From Geobacter sp. (lineage in GTDB: Bacteria > Desulfobacterota > Desulfuromonadia > Geobacterales > Geobacteraceae), in the NCBI GenBank assembly GCA_003499925.1, contig DNRQ01000198.1:35601-44358 (forward strand): DNA of 8,758 nt. The letters run 5' to 3'. Below the pieces are notes generated by a model. It worked only from the letters and a program-made list of their open reading frames with translations. It searched no databases and was not told the DNA's origin. This document shows positions 1 through 8,346 of the stretch, piece by piece. The position numbers and the translations under genes were made by a program. The stretch's first letter is position 1. Every line of letters starts with the position of its first letter.

Positions 1-106
1 CGGAAGATTAGCACTAATCAGGTCCCCCCTTGACTTGTCAGCCGCAGCCTTGGCGAAGGGTGAAGGGGAGGGAGTTTTTGCAGCGGAAGATCGGCAGTAA
101 TAAAGG

Positions 107-502
107 CTACCTTTTGGCATTCAGGCTCGTGTGGCAGATCAGGCAGAGTTTGTGGCCATCTCTGATAACGTGCGGCCGTCGCTTTGTGAGGTCGTGGCAG
201 GAAAGACAGCTAACCCTCTCCTCTTCAAGCATGGAATCGGCCTTTTCCAGCTCGCTCACCGGCGCGTAGCTGCTCTCCTTTCCAACCGGCGGATAGGTGC
301 CCCGGCTGTCGAGGCAAAAATCACCCGGGCAGATGCCGGCCGCTTTGCCAGTATCATGACACCTCAAACAGTCACGCATACTCAGCGCCACCGCTGTATC
401 CGGCAGATGATGCGGATTCATCATACCGGAACAGTTACCGACGCTCAGCAGCAAGGCGCCTAGAGACAGTGGGACGATGCAGCAGGCAGTAATCGTCTTC
501 AT
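107..502 (-). CDS. small exported triheme c-type cytochrome
   Basis: A 131-residue protein with three CXXCH haem-binding motifs (CLRCH at about 45-49, CLSCH at 99-103, CLICH at 120-124), so it should bind three covalent c-type haems. The last two lie close together, like a doubled-CXXCH domain, and His residues at about 111 and 117 could be distal ligands. The N-terminus (MK, then a hydrophobic run to about residue 20) is a signal peptide, placing the mature protein outside the cytoplasm. The sequence VGNC resembles a lipobox but has Asn at -1, so lipidation is doubtful. A CX4C pair (CPGDFC, about 58-63) has no following His and is not a haem site. I chose ATG 502 over GTG 508 because GGGGAGG ends 6 nt before the ATG and overlaps the GTG. 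Its likely role is periplasmic electron transfer; partner unknown. The gene stands alone, divergent from the signalling operon. Confidence 0.85.
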   Translation of the reverse strand: MKTITACCIVPLSLGALLLSVGNCSGMMNPHHLPDTAVALSMRDCLRCHDTGKAAGICPGDFCLDSRGTYPPVGKESSYAPVSELEKADSMLEEERVSCLSCHDLTKRRPHVIRDGHKLCLICHTSLNAKR

Positions 503-509
503 GATCACC

Positions 510-516
510 CTCCCCT
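510..516 (-). promoter_or_regulatory. ribosome binding site deciding the cytochrome start
   Basis: GGGGAGG read on the minus strand ends 6 nt before ATG 502. The alternative GTG at 508 directly abuts it and would have no usable spacing, so the ATG is the better start. Confidence 0.6.
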
Positions 517-533
517 ATGCCAGAGTTGGGAAA

Positions 534-561
534 ATAGTAACCAGAGGCAATTGAATGTCAA
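534..561 (-). promoter_or_regulatory. sigma70-type promoter of the triheme cytochrome gene
   Basis: On the minus strand, TTGACA (561-556) is a perfect -35 box. It is followed after 16 bp by TACTAT (539-534), a 4/6 match to the -10 consensus. Transcription would begin near 527, giving a leader of about 25 nt that holds only the ribosome binding site, so there is no room for a riboswitch. No promoter of similar quality is visible on the plus strand in the 286-bp space (503-788) before the response-regulator gene. Confidence 0.5.
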
Positions 562-744
562 GGAAGGAAAACAGCTCTGTGAAGAGTGACTCGCTCTCCA
601 TTGATTCATTCTTATTGCTTTTGCAATGGCTTTCCACAATCACGAAAGATGCGTCAGGCAATGACCAGGGGTGCATTTGCCAGTCACCAGATTTACCGCG
701 GAAACAACTCAAGCTCCAACCGTGGCGGACCGATAAAAAGTACT

Positions 745-761
745 GCACACTATTACTGTGC
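745..761. repeat. inverted repeat upstream of the response-regulator gene
   Basis: GCACA and TGTGC arms (745-749 and 757-761) flank a 7-nt centre, ending 27 bp before the ATG at 789. It could be a small hairpin in the leader or a regulator half-site pair. A second 5-bp inverted repeat, ATTGC-TTTT-GCAAT, lies at 614-627. Both are short enough to occur by chance. Confidence 0.2.
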
Positions 762-788
762 GGGCTGCATTCAAATTAGGAACGACCA

Positions 789-3020
789 ATGCAATATTCA
801 GCGGCAAACTGCAATCGTGACACAGAGGCAGCCAGCGAGGTCGTGCTGATCGTCGATGATGATTTCACCACCAGGCTTCTCACCCGGGAAGTACTGGAAC
901 AGGCGGGTCTTACGGTGCACGAAACCGATGACGGCAGCCACGCTCTCGCCCTTTTCGACCGCATCACCCCGGACCTGGTGCTTCTTGACGTCATGATGCC
1001 CGGCACGGACGGCTTCACCGTCTGCGGCCAAATCCGCAAGCACCCGGCAGGCCAGAACACCCCGATCCTCATGATGACCGGTCTGGACGACGTGGAGTCG
1101 ATTCGACGCGCCTACGAGGCCGGTGCCACCGACTTCATCACCAAACCGTTCAACTGGCTGATCATGGGGTACCGGGTGCGTTACATGATGCGCGCCAACC
1201 GCATCTTCCAGGCCCTCGGCAAGAGCCAGGCCAGCCTCAGCTACGCCCAGCGCATCGCCAAGATGGGAAGCTGGGAGTGGGACGTCGAAAAGGACAAGGT
1301 GGAGTGGTCCGACGCCGTCTACAGCATCTTCCATATCGATCCCTGCGGTTTTGACGGCACCTACCAGGCATTCCTGAACTCGGTGCACCCTCAGGACAAG
1401 GAGCCGGTCAACGCGGCGCTGGAGCAGGCCCTGACCGGCGCGCGGCCGTACAGCATCGACCACAGGATCATGCTGAGCGACGGCAGCGAGCGCTTCGTGC
1501 ACAGCGAGGCGCGGGTGGTAGTGGACCGGGACGGGCGCGCCGTGCGGGTGGCCGGCACCCTCCAGGACATCACCGAGCGCAAGCAGACCGAGGAAAAGAT
1601 CAGGAACCTCGCCTTTTACGACAGCCTCACCGGGCTCCCCAACAGGGTGCTGTTCAAGGAGAACCTGGAGCACGCCCTGGCCCATGCCAAGCGGAGAGGA
1701 CGCCGGGTCGGCACGCTCTTTCTCGACCTGGACCGCTTCAAGTGGATCAATGACACCATGGGGCACGGGGTCGGAGACCGGCTGCTGCAGGAGCTTGCCG
1801 TACGCCTGAAACAGTGCGTGCGCAAAAACGACTTCGTCGGCCGGCTGGCCCACCACGAGCTGCTCTACTCCATCGCAAGGCTTGGGGGAGACGAGTTCAC
1901 CATCATCCTGGACGACATCGCCGATCCGATGGATGCGGCAACGGTGGCGCGGCGCGTCATCGAAGACGTGGCCCGCCCCTTTGGCCTGGAGGGATACGAG
2001 GTGATCGTGACGGCCAGCATCGGCATCAGCATCTACCCGGACGACGGCCTGGACATCGTCACCCTGATCAAGCACGCCGACACCGCCATGTACCACGCCA
2101 AGGAACTGGGGAAGAACAACTTCCAGTTCTACACCAAATCGATGACCGAGAGCGCCTTCCAGCGCCTGGTCCTGGAAAGCCAGTTGCGCCGCGCCCTGGA
2201 GCGGGAGGAATTCACGCTGCAGTACCAGCCCCAGGTCGATCTGTCCGACGGCAGCATCTGCTGCCTGGAGGCGCTGATCCGCTGGCAGAGCCCGGAACTC
2301 GGCTCCGTTGCGCCGGCCAGCTTCATCCCCCTGGCCGAGGAGACCGGGCTGATCCTGCGCATCGACGAGTGGGTGCTCGCCACCGCCTGCAATCAGCTCA
2401 AGGCGTGGCAGAGCGCGGGGCTGCCCGCGGTGCGAGTCGCCGTGAACCTCTCGGGCCAGCATTTCCAGCATAAAACCCTCCACGATACGGTGCGCCGCAT
2501 CATGAAGGAGACCGGGGTGCCTCCCGGCAGCCTCGAGCTGGAGCTTACCGAAGGGGTGCTGATGGGCAACGGCGAGGAGACCGTCGCGACCCTCGACGCG
2601 CTGAAGGGGCTCGGGCTCACCCTGGCCATCGACGACTTCGGCACCGGCTACTCCTCCCTGAGCTACCTGCGCCGCTTCCAGCTCGACGTCCTGAAGATCG
2701 ACCAGTCGTTCGTCCGGGACGTGGCGAGCAACGCGGACAGTGCCGCCATCGTCACAGCGATCGTCGCCATGGCGAAGAGCCTCAAGCTGGACATCGTCGC
2801 AGAGGGGGTGGAAACGGCGGAGCAGTTGAATTTTCTCGCAGAGCTCGGCTGCTGCAAGATGCAGGGTTATCTCTTCAGCCACCCCGTCACTGCCGACCAG
2901 ATCTCGACGCTCCTGGAAAATGGGGTGCCGGGTTACCAGCGCAGGGATCCGGAGGCGCGCCTGTCACCCGAGTTCCCGACTCCCATTGAATCCGCCGATT
3001 TCTCCCTCAAGTCTGCCTGA
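789..3020 (+). CDS. response regulator with PAS, GGDEF and EAL domains (cyclic-di-GMP synthase/phosphodiesterase)
   Basis: A 743-residue cytoplasmic signalling protein. The receiver domain (about 18-135) has acidic residues D23-D25, phospho-acceptor D67, T97 and K119, so it should accept phosphate. A PAS-like domain follows (about 155-265). The GGDEF domain (about 273-448) keeps the motif GGDEF at 366-370, so diguanylate cyclase activity is plausible. An RKND I-site (345-348) is separated from it by 12 extra residues. The EAL domain (about 466-705) keeps EALIR (494-498), N553, E588, DDFGTG (615-620), KID (637-639), E672 and QGYLFS, as expected of an active phosphodiesterase. Net direction cannot be read from sequence. 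ATG 789 is the first start after an in-frame TAG at 777, with AGGA 7 nt upstream. The hybrid kinase 42 bp downstream is the likely phosphate source. Confidence 0.93.
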   Translation: MQYSAANCNRDTEAASEVVLIVDDDFTTRLLTREVLEQAGLTVHETDDGSHALALFDRITPDLVLLDVMMPGTDGFTVCGQIRKHPAGQNTPILMMTGLDDVESIRRAYEAGATDFITKPFNWLIMGYRVRYMMRANRIFQALGKSQASLSYAQRIAKMGSWEWDVEKDKVEWSDAVYSIFHIDPCGFDGTYQAFLNSVHPQDKEPVNAALEQALTGARPYSIDHRIMLSDGSERFVHSEARVVVDRDGRAVRVAGTLQDITERKQTEEKIRNLAFYDSLTGLPNRVLFKENLEHALAHAKRRGRRVGTLFLDLDRFKWINDTMGHGVGDRLLQELAVRLKQCVRKNDFVGRLAHHELLYSIARLGGDEFTIILDDIADPMDAATVARRVIEDVARPFGLEGYEVIVTASIGISIYPDDGLDIVTLIKHADTAMYHAKELGKNNFQFYTKSMTESAFQRLVLESQLRRALEREEFTLQYQPQVDLSDGSICCLEALIRWQSPELGSVAPASFIPLAEETGLILRIDEWVLATACNQLKAWQSAGLPAVRVAVNLSGQHFQHKTLHDTVRRIMKETGVPPGSLELELTEGVLMGNGEETVATLDALKGLGLTLAIDDFGTGYSSLSYLRRFQLDVLKIDQSFVRDVASNADSAAIVTAIVAMAKSLKLDIVAEGVETAEQLNFLAELGCCKMQGYLFSHPVTADQISTLLENGVPGYQRRDPEARLSPEFPTPIESADFSLKSA

Positions 3021-3062
3021 CCGGGCTGCCGCGGCCAGGCGCAGCAAGCAAAGGGTTGAACC

Positions 3063-3092
<30 letters not shown>
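2996..3092 (+). repeat. 16-bp direct repeat linking the end of one gene to the start of the next
   Basis: CGATTTCTCCCTCAAG occurs exactly at 2996-3011 and 3077-3092, 81 bp apart and in the same frame. It encodes DFSLK five residues from the start of the last eight of the regulator (residues 737-741) and again at residues 6-10 of the kinase. The kinase copy suits a common kinase N-terminus; the upstream copy sits in a non-conserved tail beyond the EAL domain. Confidence 0.6.
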
Positions 3093-5957
<2,865 letters not shown>

Positions 5958-6021
5958 AAACAGTCCTCGTGAACCTCCTCCATCAAGTTCTGGCTGCCCC
6001 TGTTGGAAAGGGAGTTAAGCC

Positions 6022-6049
6022 TTGACCCTGTAAACTTATTGTTTATACT
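6022..6049 (+). promoter_or_regulatory. promoter of the higBA module, placed for a leaderless transcript
   Basis: TTGACC (6022-6027, 5/6 match) is followed after 16 bp by TATACT (6044-6049, 5/6). With the usual distance from the -10 box, transcription would start at about 6056, the A of the higB ATG. No Shine-Dalgarno sequence precedes that ATG, which agrees with leaderless translation. The region is distinctly more AT-rich than the kinase gene before it. Confidence 0.6.
6031..6045. promoter_or_regulatory. candidate HigA operator inside the promoter spacer
   Basis: TAAAC-TTATT-GTTTA is an inverted repeat with perfect 5-bp arms (6031-6035 and 6041-6045). It lies between the -35 and -10 boxes and touches the -10. 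HigA-family antitoxins commonly autorepress by binding palindromes at their own promoter, so this is the natural operator candidate. The assignment rests on position and symmetry only. Confidence 0.35.
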
Positions 6050-6055
6050 GATCCA

Positions 6056-6337
6056 ATGATCAGCTCGTTCGCAGAAAAAGAGACGGAGAAGATCTTCAGC
6101 GGAAAGCGATCGAGACTGTTCCCGGCTGAAATCCAGAAACGGGCGCTGTTGAGACTTGACCGCATAGATGCGGCGGTTTCTCTGGATGATTTGAGGTTTC
6201 CCCCATCCCATCGCCTGGAGCGACTATCGGGGGATCGGGAAGGACAGTGAAGCATCAGGATAAACGACCAGTGGCGGGTTTGCTTCGGTTTCAGTAACGG
6301 AAACGCCTTCGGCGTTGAGATAGTTGATTACCATTAG
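6056..6337 (+). pseudogene. higB: HigB/RelE-type toxin gene broken by one in-frame TGA
   Basis: From ATG 6056 the frame encodes 64 residues starting MISSFAEKETEKIF and ending LSGDREGQ, then meets TGA at 6248-6250. The same frame continues without further stops through SIRINDQWRVCF and ends VEIVDYH-stop at 6335-6337. Joined, this is 93 positions, the normal length of HigB-type mRNA-interfering toxins, and both halves match the family (GDR-GQ-[aromatic or His]-SIRINDQWR, terminal DYH). The TGA sits where family members carry Trp, Tyr or His; a TGG codon would need one change. The 64-residue product lacks the C-terminal half of the RelE-like fold, so it should be inactive. No start codon with a ribosome binding site would rescue the second half. 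Readthrough or a sequencing error remain possible. Confidence 0.85.
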
Positions 6338-6340
6338 GAG
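6336..6340 (+). promoter_or_regulatory. ribosome binding site of higA overlapping the higB stop
   Basis: AGGAG shares bases with the higB terminal TAG (6335-6337) and ends 6 nt before ATG 6347. higA therefore has a strong initiation site while higB has none, which would favour antitoxin over toxin. The premature TGA at 6248 makes ribosomes leave higB about 90 nt before this site, so any translational coupling would be weakened. Confidence 0.6.
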
Positions 6341-6346
6341 AAGTAT

Positions 6347-6631
6347 ATGTATCCGATACACCCGGGAGAACATCTGAAAGAAATGCTTGAAGAGTTGGGC
6401 ATGTCCCAAAATGCTTTCGCCCTTGTCATTGGAGTATCCGCCATGCGGATTTCCTACGTGGTGCAGGGAAAGCGCCCCGTCACCGCCGAGTTGGCGATCT
6501 TGTTCGGCCAGGCTTTCGGGCAGACGCCTCAGTTCTGGATGAATTTACAGGCCAGCTACGACCTGAAGCTGGCAGAAAAGACGCTGGCGCAGAAGGTAAA
6601 GCAGATCCGACCGGTGGTACAGGCGGCGTAA
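6347..6631 (+). CDS. higA: HigA-family antitoxin, XRE-type DNA-binding protein
   Basis: A 94-residue protein of the HigA/VapI antitoxin family. It opens with the family signature MYPIHPGEHLKEMLEELGMS. A Cro/C1-type helix-turn-helix spans about residues 19-60, with the recognition helix near 31-39 (VSAMRISYVVQGKRPVTAE). The conserved tail PQFWMNLQASYDL is at 61-73. Length and motifs are complete, so the antitoxin/repressor should be functional. It begins 9 nt after the end of the higB frame, the usual toxin-first HigBA order. Its known roles in the family are to neutralise HigB and to repress the shared promoter. Because the local higB is interrupted, this copy may act as an orphan repressor or neutralise a related toxin elsewhere; that is inference. 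Confidence 0.93.
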   Translation: MYPIHPGEHLKEMLEELGMSQNAFALVIGVSAMRISYVVQGKRPVTAELAILFGQAFGQTPQFWMNLQASYDLKLAEKTLAQKVKQIRPVVQAA

Positions 6632-6645
6632 TAGCGTAATAAATT

Positions 6646-6762
6646 AACCTGGTTAGCGCTCAGGTTGCGATCGGTATCACTTTCGCCGCTTTGGCGTCAG
6701 CGGCTCCCGTCACCTGCAATGTCGCCCCCTTGGCAAGACGAGCGCCGCTGGGGAACCGGCGC
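6646..6762. repeat. three short inverted repeats in the spacer between higA and the repair operon
   Basis: Three perfect 6-bp inverted repeats with similar loops lie in this spacer: AACCTG-N9-CAGGTT (6646-6666), GCCGCT-N8-AGCGGC (6685-6704) and GCGCCG-N9-CGGCGC (6742-6762). None is followed by a T-run, so none is a standard intrinsic terminator, although the first could end the higA message by another route. Their sequences differ, so they are not copies of one element. The spacer otherwise holds no recognisable gene. Confidence 0.35.
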
Positions 6763-6800
6763 CCTGAAGTCCGAAAACAGCCAGTTATTTTCTCCTTCAT

Positions 6801-6808
6801 GCTATAAG
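6801..6808 (+). promoter_or_regulatory. possible extended -10 of the alkylation-repair operon
   Basis: TGC-TATAAG fits an extended -10 box (TGnTATAAT, one mismatch) about 20 bp before the start codon. No good -35 box lies 16-18 bp upstream, which would suit a promoter needing an activator such as methylated Ada. I find no match to the E. coli Ada box. Confidence 0.3.
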
Positions 6809-6816
6809 GTTAAGTG

Positions 6817-6822
6817 AAGGAG
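6817..6822 (+). promoter_or_regulatory. ribosome binding site deciding the Ada-AlkA start
   Basis: AAGGAG ends 6 nt before ATG 6829 and 9 nt before ATG 6832. The in-frame GTG at 6814 immediately precedes and abuts this site, so it is unlikely to be the start. Confidence 0.6.
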
Positions 6823-6828
6823 CAGGAA

Positions 6829-8346
6829 ATGATGCCAGAAAGGATGCAACCGCTGCCGCTCGATCACTCCGCCTGCTACGCCGCCATGCGCGCCCGCGAC
6901 ACCCGCTTTGACGGTCGCTTTTTCTGCGGAGTTTCCTCCACCGGCATCTATTGCCGCCCCGTCTGCCGCGTAAGGCTCCCCAGGGAAGAGAACTGCAACT
7001 TTTTCCTCAGCGCCGCCGCAGCCGAAGCGGCCGGCTACCGCCCCTGCCTCAAGTGCCGCCCCGAACTGGCTCCCGGTCTGGCCCCGGCGGATTCCGTCGC
7101 CTCTCTTGCCAGAAGCGCCGCACGGCTCATAGAGAAGGATTGCCTGACGGAGCAGACGATTTCCGAGCTGGCACAAAGGCTCGGGATTTCGGACCGGCAC
7201 CTGCGCCGCGTCTTTTTCGCCGAATACGGCGTCTCTCCCGTGCAGTTCCTTCAGACCCAGAGACTGCTTCTGGCCAAAAACCTGCTCACCGACACCCGGC
7301 TTGCCGTGACCGATGTGGCGATGACGGCCGGATTCGGCAGCATCCGCCGCTTCAACGATCTTTTCAAAAAAAAGTACCGGCTCGCGCCGAGCAGGTTCAG
7401 AAAAAAGGAGCCGAAGGCTCCCCAAGACCGCGACGCCATCACCCTCTTTCTCGCCTACCGTCCCCCCTATGCCTGGGAGGAACTGCTCTCCTTCGTCGCG
7501 GACCGGGCCATCCCGGGGGTCGAATGGGTGACGCAGGATGCCTACCGCCGCACGGTAGCCATCAAGAAGGGAGAGACCGTCCACTCCGGTTGGATCTCGG
7601 TGGCGCAGGTAGCCAGGCGCAATGCGCTCTCGGCAACCGTGGCGTCGACCTTATTGCCGGTTCTCCCCCGGGTGCTCGCCGGTGTCAGGCATCTCTTCGA
7701 CCTTAACTGCGATCCACTCGCGGTCCATGAACGGCTTGAGAGCATGGATGCCATCTCACCCGGCATCCGCGTGCCGGGGATCCGTCTCCCCGGCTGCCTT
7801 GATCCGTTCGAGATGTCGGTCCGGGCCGTTTTGGGGCAGCAGATCACGGTCAAGGCCGCCCGTACCTTGGCGACGCGGCTTGCCGCCTGCTTCGGCGAGG
7901 GGATCGAGACCCCCTTTGCGGAGCTTTCCCGCACCTTCCCGCTTCCCGACAGCATCTGCTCCCTGGAAGCTCCCGTAGAAAACCGGCTGGGCCCTCTCGG
8001 CATCACAGGCGCCAGAGCCCGCTCCATTCTTGCGCTGGCGCAGGCGCTCGTTGCCGACTCCATCACGCTCTCACTGCATGGCGACCCCGCTGCGGAGATG
8101 CAGAAACTGCTGAAACTCCCGGGCTTCGGCCCGTGGACGGTCAACTACATCGCCATGCGCGCCCTCGGTTGGCCCGATGCCTTTCTCGACAGCGACTGCG
8201 GAGTGAAAAGGGCACTTTCCGGGATGCCGGCCAAGGAAAGCCTGGCGCTGGCGCAAACCTGGAGCCCCTGGCGGTCGTATGCAACCGTCACCCTGTGGGA
8301 TTCGCTCAAGAAGGGAGTAAAGAGTAGCAAAGGAGGTCGCGAATGA
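6829..8346 (+). CDS. alkA: Ada-type methyl sensor/AraC activator fused to AlkA-type 3-methyladenine DNA glycosylase
   Basis: A 505-residue DNA-repair fusion. The Ada zinc domain (about 10-80) has C42, C46, C73 and C76 in IYCRPVC and RPCLKC. By alignment with E. coli Ada, C42 matches the Cys that takes methyl groups from phosphotriesters. An AraC-type helix-turn-helix region follows (about 88-192). An AlkA N-terminal-like domain (about 203-320) leads into the HhH-GPD glycosylase domain (about 328-480). That domain carries VLGQQIT (334-340), the helix-hairpin-helix LPGFGPWTVNY (430-440) and the probable catalytic D456 in LDSDCG. Its expected job is to excise alkylated bases such as 3-methyladenine and to switch on its own operon when methylated. 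ATG 6829 is preferred over GTG 6814 on ribosome-binding-site spacing; ATG 6832 is possible. Its stop overlaps ogt by ATGA. The C-terminal Ogt half of E. coli Ada is absent here and supplied by that next gene. Confidence 0.93.
   Translation: MMPERMQPLPLDHSACYAAMRARDTRFDGRFFCGVSSTGIYCRPVCRVRLPREENCNFFLSAAAAEAAGYRPCLKCRPELAPGLAPADSVASLARSAARLIEKDCLTEQTISELAQRLGISDRHLRRVFFAEYGVSPVQFLQTQRLLLAKNLLTDTRLAVTDVAMTAGFGSIRRFNDLFKKKYRLAPSRFRKKEPKAPQDRDAITLFLAYRPPYAWEELLSFVADRAIPGVEWVTQDAYRRTVAIKKGETVHSGWISVAQVARRNALSATVASTLLPVLPRVLAGVRHLFDLNCDPLAVHERLESMDAISPGIRVPGIRLPGCLDPFEMSVRAVLGQQITVKAARTLATRLAACFGEGIETPFAELSRTFPLPDSICSLEAPVENRLGPLGITGARARSILALAQALVADSITLSLHGDPAAEMQKLLKLPGFGPWTVNYIAMRALGWPDAFLDSDCGVKRALSGMPAKESLALAQTWSPWRSYATVTLWDSLKKGVKSSKGGRE
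8329..8336 (+). promoter_or_regulatory. strong ribosome binding site of ogt inside the Ada-AlkA coding end
   Basis: AAAGGAGG ends 6 nt before ATG 8343. It is the strongest ribosome binding site in the window. With the ATGA overlap it suggests both coupling to the upstream gene and efficient independent initiation. Confidence 0.7.

Noticed and set aside
6..19. GATTAG-CA-CTAATC palindrome at the window edge, including TTAGCACT as in a CIRCE heat-shock operator
   Set aside because: The second CIRCE half (GAGTGCTAA after 9 bp) is absent and no downstream gene on the plus strand follows. It may be a site for a gene outside the window, but nothing supports that.
99..114. AAAGG-CTA-CCTTTT hairpin over the cytochrome stop codon as a terminator
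   Set aside because: A 5-bp AT-rich stem with no T-run on the cytochrome strand is too weak to call.
515..748. 77-codon minus-strand frame between the cytochrome and regulator genes, and overlapping plus-strand frames at 555-849
   Set aside because: None has a recognisable motif or ribosome binding site. The minus-strand frame also covers the cytochrome promoter, and the plus-strand ones run into the regulator gene.
798..2882. Very long open frame antisense to the REC-PAS-GGDEF-EAL gene (694 codons), and another of 489 codons at 2964-4433 antisense to the regulator's end and the kinase
   Set aside because: Open antisense frames are common opposite GC-rich genes. Their translations show no domain or motif, are skewed to His, Asp, Val and Gly, and lie wholly opposite genes with complete catalytic motifs.
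5958..6021. Terminator after the kinase gene
   Set aside because: No stem-loop followed by a T-run is present. Only a distant 5-bp AACAG/CTGTT pairing was found.
6248..6316. Selenocysteine recoding of the higB TGA, with the AACGCC-TTC-GGCGTT hairpin at 6302-6316 as a SECIS element
   Set aside because: The hairpin begins about 50 nt after the TGA, its stem is only 6 bp and its 3-nt loop lacks the features of bacterial SECIS elements. HigB proteins have an aromatic or His residue here, not Cys.
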